A DNA stretch of 64,000 bases. It comes from DAOPKN01 sp035391225. Lineage in GTDB: Bacteria; Thermotogota; Thermotogae; MWEM01. Positions 26,559 to 35,766 of this stretch are shown here, piece after piece. Position numbers and translations under genes: made by a program. The stretch is taken from positions 1 through 64,000 of the forward strand of contig DAOPKN010000006.1 of the NCBI GenBank assembly GCA_035391225.1, given 5' to 3'. Position 1 is the stretch's first letter. Each line of letters begins with the position of its first letter. The notes under the pieces are model-generated. The model was not told the DNA's origin and made no database searches. It saw only the letters and a list, made by a program, of their open reading frames with translations.

Positions 26559-27139
26559 TTCCAATCCCCCTCGCCGTGGAAGATGTGCTCCAGTTTTCGC
26601 TTGGGTACATGCATCTTCTTGTTTTTCAGGTAGTAGCGCACCGATTCGTTTTCCTCCATTTCCACCAGCAACGACTGCTGGTCACTCCTTCCAAGGGCCA
26701 CGACAGAATCGATGCCCAGCTCTTGGGGAATGGAAAAGGCAGCGCGGAGTTCCTCTTTGTCCACGCTGGCCAACCAGCAAGAAGCCAGGTCCATTTCCAG
26801 CGCTCCGAGCAAAATGCTTTGTACCGCGGCTCCCACATCGTAGGCAACGTAAGGACTTTCCCAGGAACGTTTCACCAGCACCACAATGTAGGCGGAAGGC
26901 TCGTGCCCAGGTCCCGGGTTCCCCCGGGGGTAGATGTACGAAGCCCAACGTAGCAGGGGAAAAACCTTCTTGCACCCTTCCCGCGAACGGATGGCAAGGT
27001 ATTCCAGGGGTTGCCGGTTTGCAGCCGAAGGGGCCACCCGTGCCAAGTTTACCAGTGCCTCCAGCGACTCGAGGGGCACCTCCACGGGTTGGAAACTCCG
27101 AATGCTTCTCCTTTGGCGAATGGCGTGTAGTAGTTCCAC
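26555..27139 (-). CDS. Nitroreductase-family FMN oxidoreductase
   Basis: The 194-residue protein opens with the family signature RQRRSIRSFQPVEVP, which contacts FMN phosphate. The APSAANRQPLEYLAI segment and a central helix dimer region (VAYDVGAAVQSILLGALEMDLASCW) follow. Substrate is not predictable. The GTG start follows GGGAGG at a good distance. It overlaps lplA by four bases. Confidence 0.9.
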   Translation of the reverse strand: MELLHAIRQRRSIRSFQPVEVPLESLEALVNLARVAPSAANRQPLEYLAIRSREGCKKVFPLLRWASYIYPRGNPGPGHEPSAYIVVLVKRSWESPYVAYDVGAAVQSILLGALEMDLASCWLASVDKEELRAAFSIPQELGIDSVVALGRSDQQSLLVEMEENESVRYYLKNKKMHVPKRKLEHIFHGEGDWK

Positions 27140-27153
27140 AAAGCCACCTCCCT

Positions 27154-27840
27154 TTACAAGATGGAAAGCAACTGCCGCAAGTCATCGATCACGGGCACCG
27201 ACCGATCGTCTGGTGGGGCGGTTGCTTCTTTTTTCTGGTACCAGATCACGTCCATGTGGGCGGCGCGCGCACCCAGGACATCTGCCTCGTAGGAATCGCC
27301 GACGTATATGGCCTCGGAGGGCTTAACCTTAGCCCGCGCACAGGTTTCGTGGAAGATACGCGGATCGGGTTTGAGCCAACCCGTTTCTTCGGAGGTGACG
27401 AACACGGGGAAGAACTGGTGCAAGCCCGAGCGTTCCAGCCGCACGTGTTGCACGCTCTTGATACCGTTGGATAGCAGTGCCAACTTGTATCCCCGCTGCG
27501 TGAGAGTTTGCAAAACGTGCAGCGCATGTGGTTCGAATTCCACCGGTTCGGTCACGTGGCGCAAGAACTGTGCGTTGATTTCCGCGGCATCGTGCCCCGT
27601 GAGGTTGATTTTTTCCGCGAATTCCTCGAATCTCTTCACAACGGTTTCTTCCTTGGACTGCAACTTTTTTTGCATCCGTCCCCATTGCTTGTCGTTGATC
27701 TGGCGGTATAGCTCCAGCTCCATTTCGGAGAGCTCTCTTCCTCGACTGGAAAAGGTCATTTGCAGTGCCACTTCTTCGGCGGCATCGAAGTTGAGTAAGG
27801 TGTTGTCCAGGTCAAAAATCACTGCCTTGTATTTTTTCAT
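27154..27840 (-). CDS. HAD-superfamily hydrolase (YjjG-like nucleotidase)
   Basis: The 228-residue HAD phosphatase has motif I IFDLDNTLLNF, motif II ALLSNGIK, a motif III lysine near WLKPDPRIF, and motif IV YVGDSYEADVLGA. The overall layout fits YjjG/YfnB-type nucleoside 5'-monophosphatases that clean up non-canonical pyrimidine nucleotides. That would suit its place after ligA, but the substrate is an inference. The start overlaps the ligA stop codon by four bases. Confidence 0.88.
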   Translation of the reverse strand: MKKYKAVIFDLDNTLLNFDAAEEVALQMTFSSRGRELSEMELELYRQINDKQWGRMQKKLQSKEETVVKRFEEFAEKINLTGHDAAEINAQFLRHVTEPVEFEPHALHVLQTLTQRGYKLALLSNGIKSVQHVRLERSGLHQFFPVFVTSEETGWLKPDPRIFHETCARAKVKPSEAIYVGDSYEADVLGARAAHMDVIWYQKKEATAPPDDRSVPVIDDLRQLLSIL

Positions 27841-29885
27841 GGATGGCCCTTCCTTTCTTCGAGCAGGGAAAAGAATCCTTCTTGATCCAAAACAGGCACT
27901 CCCAGTTCCTTGGCTTTCTGCAGCTTGGAACCGGCATCTTGCCCCGCAAGGAGGTAGTCGGTTTTCTTGGAAACGCTCGTGGTGACCTTGCCCCCCAGTT
28001 CTTCGATCTTCTCGCGCATCTGGTCCCGTGAAAAGGAGGGAAGCGTACCCGTGAGCACGAACGTCAGCCCCTGCAGGGGGGTGGAGGCGGCCAATTTCTT
28101 TCCCCCATGCTCCTCGAAGTTCACACCCGCGTTTCGGAGCTTTTCCAAAGTGTCTTTCACCGATGCGGTTTGGAAGAAGGTGCGAATGCTTGCCGCGACT
28201 TCGTCACCGATACCTTCGATGGCGGTTAATTGCTCGGCGGAGGCTTCCTGCAGCGCCTCGAGCGAACGGAAGTGCAACGCGAGATCCTTTGCCGTCTTGC
28301 TGCCAACTTGGGGGATCCCCAGCGCAACCAGTAAACGGTGCAAGGGTTTTTTCTTGCTTTGCTCGATCTGCACCATCAGGTTGTGGGCGGATTTTTGGGC
28401 CATGCGGGGAAGGGCGATGAGCTTTTCCTCTTCCAGGTAGTACAGGTCTGCCACCGTGTGGATCATGCCTTCCTCCACCAAAAGTTCGATGAGCTTCTCT
28501 CCCAACCCTTCGATGTCCATCCCCACCCGCGAAGCGAATATGCCCACGCTTCGCTTCACCCGCGCGGGGCACAACGGGTTCAGGCAGCGTATGGCCACCT
28601 CGTCGGGGTTCGTCTTTCCCGTTGGGCCTTTGCAAATGGGGCACTTTTCGGGAACCTGGATGGATTGCTCGCTTCCCGAACGTTTTTCGGGTAACGACGC
28701 CACGATTTGGGGGATGATGTCTCCGGCCTTTTCCACCAGCACCCGGTCTCCCACGCGGATGTCTTTCTGGCGCAGGTACTCGAAGTTGTGCAGCGTTGCC
28801 TTCCGCACCGTGGTCCCCGCCAAGCGAACGGGTTGCACGTGCGCTACGGGGGTGATGGTGCCCGTACGCCCCACCGAAAGCTCGATCTTCTCCAGCGTGC
28901 TTTCTTTTTGCTCGGCGGGAAACTTGAAGGCAATCGCCCAGCGCGGGCTGTGGGAGGTGTAGCCCAAGAGGGGGTGGAGGGCAAGTTGGTTGACTTTCAC
29001 CACCACGCCGTCGATTTCGAAGTCCAACTCGTGCCGACCCCCGATCCACCGTTTCCAAAAATCGATCACACCCGCGATATCCCCCACCTCTTGCCAGTGG
29101 GGTTCAACTCTCAGCCCCCAGTTGCGCAGAGCCTGCAAAACCTCGGCCTGTGTTTGCGGAACCTCTTGGTGCATCACCTGTTCCGGATGCAAGAGGTGGT
29201 ACACGAAAAAATCCAACCCTCTTTTCCGGACATACCCGGTATCCAGTTGCCGGAGCGTCCCGGCCGTAGCGTTCCTGGGGTTGGCGAACGGTTCGAGACC
29301 TTCCTCGTCGCGTTGGTTGTTGATGCGGGCAAACATGGCACGGGGCATGTATACTTCGCCCCGCACTTCCAGGGAAAGCGGCTGGGGCAGCGAGAGGGGC
29401 AGCGAGGGGATGCGGCGCACATGGGCGGTGATGTCCTCACCGGTTACCCCGTTTCCGCGCGAAATGGCGCGTTGCAACTTGCCCTCGTGGTAGCGAAGCG
29501 CGAAGGAAACCCCATCGATCTTCAATTCACAGCTGTAGGAAAAGGGCGCACCCTTGAGGATGCGGCGCACCCTACCGTCGAAATCCCGGATGTCCTGCTC
29601 GTTGTACGTGTTGCCCAGGCTCAGCATGGGCTGCGCGTGGTCCACCGTTTCAAAACCGGAAACCACCATGCCCCCGACCTTTTGGGTGGGGGAATCCGGG
29701 GTCACCAGTTCCGGGTGCTGCTCTTCCAGGGTCTGCAGTTCTTTGAACAACGCGTCAAACTGGGTATCGGAGATTTCCGGATCCGCCAGCGCGAAATACC
29801 GAAAATTGTGGTGCTCGATCTGCTTTCGCAGTTGCTGGATTTGTTGCTGCACGCCTTTCTTGCTTTCTTTTTCTTGCGGCTCCAC
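27837..29885 (-). CDS. ligA: NAD-dependent DNA ligase
   Basis: The 682-residue LigA seals nicks in replication and repair using NAD. The adenylated lysine lies in CELKIDGVSFALRY. The Ia domain, adenylation domain, OB fold, a four-cysteine zinc finger (CPIC and CLNPLC pairs near residues 415-438), helix-hairpin-helix repeats and a C-terminal BRCT domain are all present in order. The start is GTG after GGGAGGGGGAGA. It is co-directional with rpe, rsgA and a GNAT upstream. Confidence 0.96.
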   Translation of the reverse strand: MEPQEKESKKGVQQQIQQLRKQIEHHNFRYFALADPEISDTQFDALFKELQTLEEQHPELVTPDSPTQKVGGMVVSGFETVDHAQPMLSLGNTYNEQDIRDFDGRVRRILKGAPFSYSCELKIDGVSFALRYHEGKLQRAISRGNGVTGEDITAHVRRIPSLPLSLPQPLSLEVRGEVYMPRAMFARINNQRDEEGLEPFANPRNATAGTLRQLDTGYVRKRGLDFFVYHLLHPEQVMHQEVPQTQAEVLQALRNWGLRVEPHWQEVGDIAGVIDFWKRWIGGRHELDFEIDGVVVKVNQLALHPLLGYTSHSPRWAIAFKFPAEQKESTLEKIELSVGRTGTITPVAHVQPVRLAGTTVRKATLHNFEYLRQKDIRVGDRVLVEKAGDIIPQIVASLPEKRSGSEQSIQVPEKCPICKGPTGKTNPDEVAIRCLNPLCPARVKRSVGIFASRVGMDIEGLGEKLIELLVEEGMIHTVADLYYLEEEKLIALPRMAQKSAHNLMVQIEQSKKKPLHRLLVALGIPQVGSKTAKDLALHFRSLEALQEASAEQLTAIEGIGDEVAASIRTFFQTASVKDTLEKLRNAGVNFEEHGGKKLAASTPLQGLTFVLTGTLPSFSRDQMREKIEELGGKVTTSVSKKTDYLLAGQDAGSKLQKAKELGVPVLDQEGFFSLLEERKGHP

Positions 29886-29903
29886 GGAATTCTCCCCCTC
29901 CCT

Positions 29904-30563
29904 TTATGTGGGGTTTCGACAACGATCCAGGATGTTCCGAACGGCAGCAGCCGGGTCACTCGCGCCAAACACCGCGGAACCCGCCACGAGAACCTGCGCA
30001 CCCGCTTCCACGAGATCCACGGCCGTGTTTTGGTTAACTCCACCATCCACGCAAATTTCGAAGTCACATCCCAGCGACTGCGCCAGGGAACTTAGCCTGC
30101 GAATACGCGCCAACGAGGATCGGATGAATTCTTGGCCACCAAATCCCGGGTTCACGCTCATGATCAGCACGCCGTCCAGTTCCGGCAGGATATCTTGCAG
30201 GAATGCAACCGGGGTGTGGGGGTTCAACGCTACCATGGCGCGCACTCCCAGCGCGTGGATTTGCTGGATCACGCGGTGCAAGTGGGGGCAGGTTTCGAAG
30301 TGCACGCACAGGATGTCCGCCCCGGCTTGGGCGAAACTCTCCAGGTAGCGTTCGGGATGCACGATCATCAGGTGCACATCGAGGGTCAGCTGCGTTACCT
30401 TGCGGATATCACGTACCACGGGGATTCCAATGGAGATATTGGGCACGAAAACCCCGTCCATTACGTCCACGTGCAACCGGGAAACCTCCGGTTCCACCTT
30501 GCGGATATCTTGTTCGAGTCGGGCAAAGTTGGCAGAAAGGATGGAAGGGGCAACTTGGATCAT
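29904..30563 (-). CDS. rpe: Ribulose-phosphate 3-epimerase
   Basis: The 219-residue TIM-barrel enzyme interconverts ribulose 5-phosphate and xylulose 5-phosphate. Signatures are APSILSANFARL, the metal-binding HVDVMDGVFVPN, DVHLMI, SVNPGFGGQEF and the catalytic aspartate region EICVDGGVN. The ATG at 30563 follows GAGGTGAGCC and overlaps the rsgA stop codon by four bases. The rsgA-rpe order is common in bacteria. Confidence 0.95.
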   Translation of the reverse strand: MIQVAPSILSANFARLEQDIRKVEPEVSRLHVDVMDGVFVPNISIGIPVVRDIRKVTQLTLDVHLMIVHPERYLESFAQAGADILCVHFETCPHLHRVIQQIHALGVRAMVALNPHTPVAFLQDILPELDGVLIMSVNPGFGGQEFIRSSLARIRRLSSLAQSLGCDFEICVDGGVNQNTAVDLVEAGAQVLVAGSAVFGASDPAAAVRNILDRCRNPT

Positions 30564-31450
30564 CGGCTCACCTCGCAGCAGCGCAACAGCATGGAATGGT
30601 AACTTTCGTAGCGGGAAGGCAAGATTTTCCCCTCTTTCACCGCTTGAATCACGGCGCAATCGGGCTCACGATCGTGCAGGCAATCTTCGAAGAAACAGCG
30701 TGCGGCGAAGGGGGCAAAATCGGGAAAACCCTTCTGCAGTTCGCCCGGTTGCAACCCTTCAACGGTCAGCAAGCCAATACCCGGGGTGTCCGCCACCAGC
30801 CCGCCGCTTTGCACGGGCAACAGGTTGGAAAACGTGGTGGTATGCTTTCCCCGTTCCAGGTTCTCGGAAAGTTCTCCCTCTTTCAAGTTCAACGAGGGGT
30901 CTAAGGAATTCAGCAAGGAACTTTTCCCCACTCCCGACATTCCCGCGAAAGAAGAAATCCGGCCGTTCAAAACGCGCCGCAACCCTTCCAATCCTTGCCC
31001 ACTACGGGCGCTGGTGCGCAAGAAGGTGTAGTACTGGCCGTAGTAGGCTTCGAGTGCATCCAGTTCCACGAGTTGCTCTCCATCCAGCAAATCCACCTTG
31101 TTGAACACCACGAATAGCTCCAAGCCCTGTTCTTCTCCCAGAACCAGGAAGCCATCCAGCACCTGCAGCGGAACGGCGGGCGCGCGCATGGTGGTGATCA
31201 CCACGACCTGGTCGATGTTGGCGATGTTGGGGCGCTTGAGCTCGCTTTTTCGGGGGAGAATGCTTTCGACCCGACCACTTCCATCCGGGAACACGAGGAA
31301 TTCCACGTGGTCACCCGGGATGGGGCGGATATTCTGCCGCTTGAAACGTCCGCGCAGCACGCACGAAAAGAGGGTGTGGCTTTCCTTGTGCAACACGTCC
31401 ACGCGGTTGGAATGGAAGCGCGTGACGATACCTTCCCGGGGGGCATTCAT
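30560..31450 (-). CDS. rsgA: Small ribosomal subunit biogenesis GTPase RsgA
   Basis: The 296-residue circularly permuted GTPase helps mature the 30S subunit. An OB fold (residues 1-75) precedes the GTPase motifs in permuted order: G4 NKVD, G5-like TSARSG, G1 GMSGVGKSSLLN and G3 DTPGIG. The C-terminal zinc site reads CFFEDCLHDREPDC. The ATG at 31450 matches the start of the OB fold and overlaps the GNAT stop codon by four bases. Confidence 0.95.
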   Translation of the reverse strand: MNAPREGIVTRFHSNRVDVLHKESHTLFSCVLRGRFKRQNIRPIPGDHVEFLVFPDGSGRVESILPRKSELKRPNIANIDQVVVITTMRAPAVPLQVLDGFLVLGEEQGLELFVVFNKVDLLDGEQLVELDALEAYYGQYYTFLRTSARSGQGLEGLRRVLNGRISSFAGMSGVGKSSLLNSLDPSLNLKEGELSENLERGKHTTTFSNLLPVQSGGLVADTPGIGLLTVEGLQPGELQKGFPDFAPFAARCFFEDCLHDREPDCAVIQAVKEGKILPSRYESYHSMLLRCCEVSR

Positions 31451-32046
31451 GGGGTTTCCTCCAGGGGGCGCGCCACGAACAAACCCATCATGATGAGGTC
31501 TTGGAAGGTTCCGTCGTCCATGCGCACCGCTTGCTTGCGGTTGCCTTCCACCTGGAATCCAAAATTCCGGTAGAAGCGGATGGCACCCAGGTTGTCCCCC
31601 ATCACGAAAAGGGTGATCCTGCCCACCAGCGGGTTGTTTCGCGCCCAAAACAGCAGGGTTTTCATCATGCAGCCCCCGATGCCTTCCCCCGTATGGTCGT
31701 AGGCAACCGAAATCCCCATTTCTCCGTCGTGCAAAACCCGTTCCCGGCTTCCTCCCATGAAATTGAGTACACCCAGAAGGTCTCCACCCACATCCCCTTC
31801 TTCTTGGGCAACCAGCAGCAAGCAATTCGCACGCAACTGGTGTGCCTTGATCCACTTCTTGCGCCACTTGCTGTCCGTCTCGATCTCATGTACGCGCGAA
31901 ATCATGTAGGGATAATGGGGCTGGTTACGCTGCAGAAAACGAAGCAGCGCTGCGGCATCCCCCTCTTGCGCCTCCCGTACCTGTATTTTCGTTCCATTCG
32001 GGATTTCGAACAGCCAGCCTTCGCGCTCCATTGGGCTTTGAACCAT
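31447..32046 (-). CDS. GNAT-family N-acetyltransferase
   Basis: The 199-residue acetyltransferase has the acetyl-CoA loop YDHTGEGIGGCMMKTLLFW and the C-terminal GDNLGAIRFYRNFGFQVEGNRKQAV signature of RimI/YhhY-like GNATs. I prefer the ATG at 32046 because GGGAGGGG lies five bases upstream; a TTG 18 bases earlier is less likely. It is the first gene of a seven-gene operon reaching lplA. A related GNAT lies at 55972-56490. The acceptor is unknown. Confidence 0.87.
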   Translation of the reverse strand: MVQSPMEREGWLFEIPNGTKIQVREAQEGDAAALLRFLQRNQPHYPYMISRVHEIETDSKWRKKWIKAHQLRANCLLLVAQEEGDVGGDLLGVLNFMGGSRERVLHDGEMGISVAYDHTGEGIGGCMMKTLLFWARNNPLVGRITLFVMGDNLGAIRFYRNFGFQVEGNRKQAVRMDDGTFQDLIMMGLFVARPLEETP

Positions 32047-32082
32047 CTTCCCCTCCCACAACAAAGTTTCTTCCTTTCAAGG

Positions 32083-32117
32083 ATTATAGCATACCGCCAA
32101 ACCGATACGCGGTTTGG
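32083..32117 (-). promoter_or_regulatory. Promoter of the GNAT-rsgA-rpe-ligA operon with overlapping inverted repeat
   Basis: The extended -10 box TGCTATAAT lies at 32083-32091. An 8-bp inverted repeat, CCAAACCG-N5-CGGTTTGG at 32097-32117, covers the -35 position. It has no T tract, so it is more likely an operator than a terminator of livF. Confidence 0.6.
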
Positions 32118-32174
32118 GTGTGGGTCAAGCCATGGGGCGCGGCTGCGCAAGCAAACCCTGGAAAGCAAGCGGGT

Positions 32175-32903
32175 TTACATGCCCAGGTACGCCTTTTGCA
32201 CGAGAGGATTGGAAAGGAGCGTATGGGAATCACCGGAAAGCGTGATCTCACCTGTTTCGAGGACGTAAGCACGGTTGGAGATTTGAAGCGCACGCGTGGC
32301 GTTCTGCTCCACCAGCAAGATGGTGACACCGTCATCCCGGTTGATCTTCTGGATCACCTGGAACACTTCCTTCACCAGTTTGGGGGCCAGTCCCAGCGAG
32401 GGTTCGTCCAGCATCATCAGGCGGGGTTTACTCATCAGGCCGCGTCCAATGGCAAGCATCTGTTGCTCTCCGCCGGAAAGTGTTCCACCGGGTTGTTTCT
32501 TCCTTTGTTCCAGCACGGGGAACAGTGAAAACACCTCGCGTACATCACTTTGTACCTGCGCTTGGTCCTTCCGATGGTAGGCACCCATGAGAAGGTTTTC
32601 CCACACCGTGAGCCCCGAGAAGATCCTTCGTCCTTCGGGGATGTGGATGACACCTTTTTGGGCGATGCGCTCGGGGGAAACCCCGTCGATTCTTTGCCCC
32701 TGGTACCAAATCGCGCCCGAAACCAAGCGATGCAGACCGCTGATCGCGGTTAACGTGGACGTTTTCCCCGCTCCATTTGCCCCAATCATTGTCACGATCT
32801 CCCCCGGGTGAACCTCCAAGCTGATTTTCTTCAAGGCGCGAACGGGCCCGTAGGCAAGTTCGACGTTTTCCAAGCCAAGCATGGGGTTAACTGACTTCGA
32901 CAT
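32175..32903 (-). CDS. livF: Branched-chain amino acid ABC transporter ATP-binding protein LivF
   Basis: The 242-residue ATPase powers the Liv importer together with LivG. Walker A is GANGAGKTST, the ABC signature is LSGGEQQML, and Walker B is LMMLDEPSLGLAP. The ending VQKAYLGM is typical of LivF. I chose the ATG at 32903, which has GAGGAGTGG upstream and overlaps livG by 17 bases; an ATG at 32882 is an alternative. It is the last gene of livKHMGF. Confidence 0.94.
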   Translation of the reverse strand: MSKSVNPMLGLENVELAYGPVRALKKISLEVHPGEIVTMIGANGAGKTSTLTAISGLHRLVSGAIWYQGQRIDGVSPERIAQKGVIHIPEGRRIFSGLTVWENLLMGAYHRKDQAQVQSDVREVFSLFPVLEQRKKQPGGTLSGGEQQMLAIGRGLMSKPRLMMLDEPSLGLAPKLVKEVFQVIQKINRDDGVTILLVEQNATRALQISNRAYVLETGEITLSGDSHTLLSNPLVQKAYLGM

Positions 32904-33684
32904 CGTTCCACTCCTCGCCCAGGTACGCCTCAATGACCTTGGGATCGTTTTGCACCATTTCGGGGGTGCCTTCCGAGATTTTCTGGCCGTAATCCATTAC
33001 CATCACACGCTCGCAGAGGTTCATGACGAACTTCATGTCGTGCTCGATGAGGACCACCGTCACATCGAATTGTTGGCGAATTCGCCGAACCAGTTCCATC
33101 AGTTCCTTCGATTCCGAGGGGTTGAGCCCCGCGGCAGGCTCATCCAGCAACAAAACCCGTGGACCCGTTGCCAGCGCGCGCGCGATTTCCAGCTTGCGCT
33201 GGATGCCGTAGGGCAAGGAACTTGCCCGTTCGCTTTGCCATTGACGTAAGCCCGTTTTTTCCAAGATCTGGAGGGAATCTTGACGCTGCTTGTTTTCCGC
33301 GGAGAAGTAGCCAATCTTGGAAACCGCTCGCCAAAACCAGGTCCCATGACCCGTGGTGAGGCGGTGGTGCATTCCCACCTGCACGTTTTCCAAAACGGAG
33401 AGGGTTTGGAAAAGCCGGATATTTTGGAAAGTGCGCGCAATGCCATGGTGCGTAATCACGTGCGCGGGAAAATGGTGGATCGCCTTTCCTTCGAAGAGCA
33501 CTTTCCCCCGGGTTGGGCGGTACATCCCCGAAACCAGGTTGAAGACGGTGGTCTTTCCCGCACCGTTGGGACCGATGATTCCGAGGATCTCGTGTTCTTT
33601 CACCTGCAGGTCCAAGGCTTCCACGGCTTTGAGCCCCCCGAAATGGATGGAAAGGTCTTGCAGTTCAAGTACCGCGTCATGCAT
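32887..33684 (-). CDS. livG: Branched-chain amino acid ABC transporter ATP-binding protein LivG
   Basis: The 265-residue ATPase has Walker A GPNGAGKTTVFN, signature LPYGIQRKLEIARAL (the LSYG-type motif of LivG), Walker B VLLLDEPAAGLNP and the characteristic ending KVIEAYLGEE. GGGGGAACC lies upstream of the ATG, and its start overlaps livM by eight bases. Confidence 0.95.
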   Translation of the reverse strand: MHDAVLELQDLSIHFGGLKAVEALDLQVKEHEILGIIGPNGAGKTTVFNLVSGMYRPTRGKVLFEGKAIHHFPAHVITHHGIARTFQNIRLFQTLSVLENVQVGMHHRLTTGHGTWFWRAVSKIGYFSAENKQRQDSLQILEKTGLRQWQSERASSLPYGIQRKLEIARALATGPRVLLLDEPAAGLNPSESKELMELVRRIRQQFDVTVVLIEHDMKFVMNLCERVMVMDYGQKISEGTPEMVQNDPKVIEAYLGEEWNDVEVS

Positions 33685-34762
33685 TGCGGTTCCCCCTTTT
33701 CCCAGATGTTGGTATTTTTTGCCACAACGCGTTCCAGGTCAGTTCTTTGCGTCCCATGATCCCCTGCTGGCGGAAGATCATCACCAGGATAAACAACGCG
33801 GAAAAGACCAGCATGCGCATCCCGGAAATCCCCGCGATGCGGAACCCGAAAAGAACGGTATCGGATTCCACGACACGCAGCAGTTCCGAAAGCACCGCAA
33901 ATAGACCTGCCCCGATCACAGCACCCGAAAGGCTTCCCAAGCCTCCGATCACGATCATGATCAGCGTGTTGAACGTAAGCATCATGCCCAGGGTCGTGGG
34001 TTTTGGGTCTATGGAGGTCAACCAATGTGCGTACAGCGACCCCGCAATCCCCGCGAAAAAGCCACCCGCGGTGAACGAAACCAGTTGGTGGCGAAACACG
34101 TTGATGCCCATCGTCTTGGCAGCGACCGGATCATCGCGTATTGCGCGCAAGGCCCTTCCAAATGAGCTCTTGGCATAACTGGCGAAGAACAGGAGCGTGA
34201 CCAGCAACCATCCCCAAGACCACCACACGTTGGTGAACGGGGAAATGCCTTTAAGACCCAGCGACCCGTTGGTGAAACGCGAAGCGTTTAGCAAGACGAT
34301 GCGGATGATCTCCGCGAACCCCAGCGTGGTAATGGCCAGGTAGTCCCCTGCCAGTCGCATGGAAGGCCATCCCACCACGAAGGCTACTCCTGCTGCAACA
34401 ATTCCCCCGAGAAGGGTCGCCGGAAGGAACGGCATGTTGGATAGCAACTCGGTGTTCAACGGAAACGCTACCCCGGTGAGTAGGAAGGAGGTTTGCTTCT
34501 GCGCAAGGCTCATGGTGAGCAGCGATGAGGTATACGCTCCCACCGCGACGAAACCAGCGTGTCCCAGCGAGAGCATCCCGGAGGCTCCGTTCACGAAAGT
34601 TAGGCTCACCGCCATGATGCCAAACACACCCGTCAGCGAAATGATCCGCACCAGGTAGGTATTCAAGTTATCCTCCGCGAGCAGTAGCAACAAGACTGCC
34701 AGAACCACCAGGCCAAACGTGAGAATGGTTTGCGTGGTGTTGGAAAGTTTCTTTGGCCTCAT
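33677..34762 (-). CDS. livM: Branched-chain amino acid ABC transporter permease LivM
   Basis: The 361-residue inner-membrane permease has about ten transmembrane segments. It carries the LivM signature LGFAEIIRIVLLNASRFTNGSLGLKGI and the cytoplasmic coupling region GRALRAIRDDPVAAKTMGIN, which docks to the ATPases. It pairs with LivH, which ends four bases upstream. Confidence 0.95.
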   Translation of the reverse strand: MRPKKLSNTTQTILTFGLVVLAVLLLLLAEDNLNTYLVRIISLTGVFGIMAVSLTFVNGASGMLSLGHAGFVAVGAYTSSLLTMSLAQKQTSFLLTGVAFPLNTELLSNMPFLPATLLGGIVAAGVAFVVGWPSMRLAGDYLAITTLGFAEIIRIVLLNASRFTNGSLGLKGISPFTNVWWSWGWLLVTLLFFASYAKSSFGRALRAIRDDPVAAKTMGINVFRHQLVSFTAGGFFAGIAGSLYAHWLTSIDPKPTTLGMMLTFNTLIMIVIGGLGSLSGAVIGAGLFAVLSELLRVVESDTVLFGFRIAGISGMRMLVFSALFILVMIFRQQGIMGRKELTWNALWQKIPTSGKRGNRNA

Positions 34763-34766
34763 CCTA

Positions 34767-35708
34767 TCACACCTTCACCAAGTTCTTTTTCCCCATGATC
34801 CCGTTGGGCTTGAACGAAAGCAACAAGATCAGGAGGATAAAGGCAAAAACATCCCGGTACCCCGCGAGCGAAGGCATGATTCCCACTGCGAGGATTTCGA
34901 TGAAACCCAGCAAGATTCCCCCGATCACAGCCCCGGAAACCGATCCAATCCCTCCGATCACCGCTGCAACGAAGGCCTTAAGCCCCGGCATGAACCCCAT
35001 GATGGGCCAAACTTGTGGATACTTCCCCACCCAAAGTATGGCTCCCACTGCGGCCATGGCCGAACCCAGTGCAAACGTCAACGCGATGATACGGTTCCCG
35101 TTGATTCCCATCAACGACACCGCGCGCGAATCCATGGCGATGGCACGCATGGCCATACCCGTTCGTGTGCGGAAAAGGATGTACCACAACAACAAAAGCG
35201 CCAATCCCGTGACGGCAAAGGTGATGATGGTCATGGCGGGAATCCGGATTCCATTCACGATGACCTGTCGGCCCCGTTTTTCCACGATCTCTCCACCAAT
35301 GATGAAGATCTTGTCGAAAAAAGCCGGGTACACTCCGCGGAACGACTTGGGAACCCCGCCAAACACAACGATGGCAAGGCTTTGCAAGAAGATGGAAACC
35401 CCCACCGCGGTGATCAAAGCGGAAATTTTCGGAGCTTTGCGTAATGGCCGGTAGGCGATTTGGTCTACCAACAGACCCAGTAAGGCTGCTCCAGCAATAC
35501 CTGCCAGCATCCCCAGCCACCAGGGAAACCCGAAAAGGGTGATGGAAAAGTAGGTGAAAAACGCCCCCATCATGAAGATCTCGCCGTGGGCGAAGTTGAT
35601 GAGTTTCAAGATACCGTACACCATGGTGTAGCCAACAGCAAGCAGGGCGTACAGCGCCCCGAGGCTGAGTCCGTTGATCATGTGTTGCACCAGCAATTGC
35701 AGCTTCAC
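34767..35708 (-). CDS. livH: Branched-chain amino acid ABC transporter permease LivH
   Basis: The 313-residue permease has eight or more transmembrane segments. It opens with the LivH signature (NGLSLGALYALLAVGYTMVYG) and carries the coupling motif GMAMRAIAMDSRAVSLMGIN. The start is GTG after GGGAGGG. A strong intra-operon hairpin lies between livK and this gene. Confidence 0.95.
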   Translation of the reverse strand: MKLQLLVQHMINGLSLGALYALLAVGYTMVYGILKLINFAHGEIFMMGAFFTYFSITLFGFPWWLGMLAGIAGAALLGLLVDQIAYRPLRKAPKISALITAVGVSIFLQSLAIVVFGGVPKSFRGVYPAFFDKIFIIGGEIVEKRGRQVIVNGIRIPAMTIITFAVTGLALLLLWYILFRTRTGMAMRAIAMDSRAVSLMGINGNRIIALTFALGSAMAAVGAILWVGKYPQVWPIMGFMPGLKAFVAAVIGGIGSVSGAVIGGILLGFIEILAVGIMPSLAGYRDVFAFILLILLLSFKPNGIMGKKNLVKV

Positions 35709-35722
35709 GCTTTTCCCTCCCG

Positions 35723-35752
35723 AAAAAAAGCCCGGGCCCTTCCGGGCCCGGG
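35723..35752 (-). terminator. Intra-operon terminator between livK and livH
   Basis: CCCGGGCCC pairs with GGGCCCGGG around a 4-base loop, with seven T residues following on the minus strand. It would stop a large share of transcripts after livK and so keep the binding protein in excess over the membrane complex. Confidence 0.9.
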
Positions 35753-35766
35753 AAAACGAAGAAACC

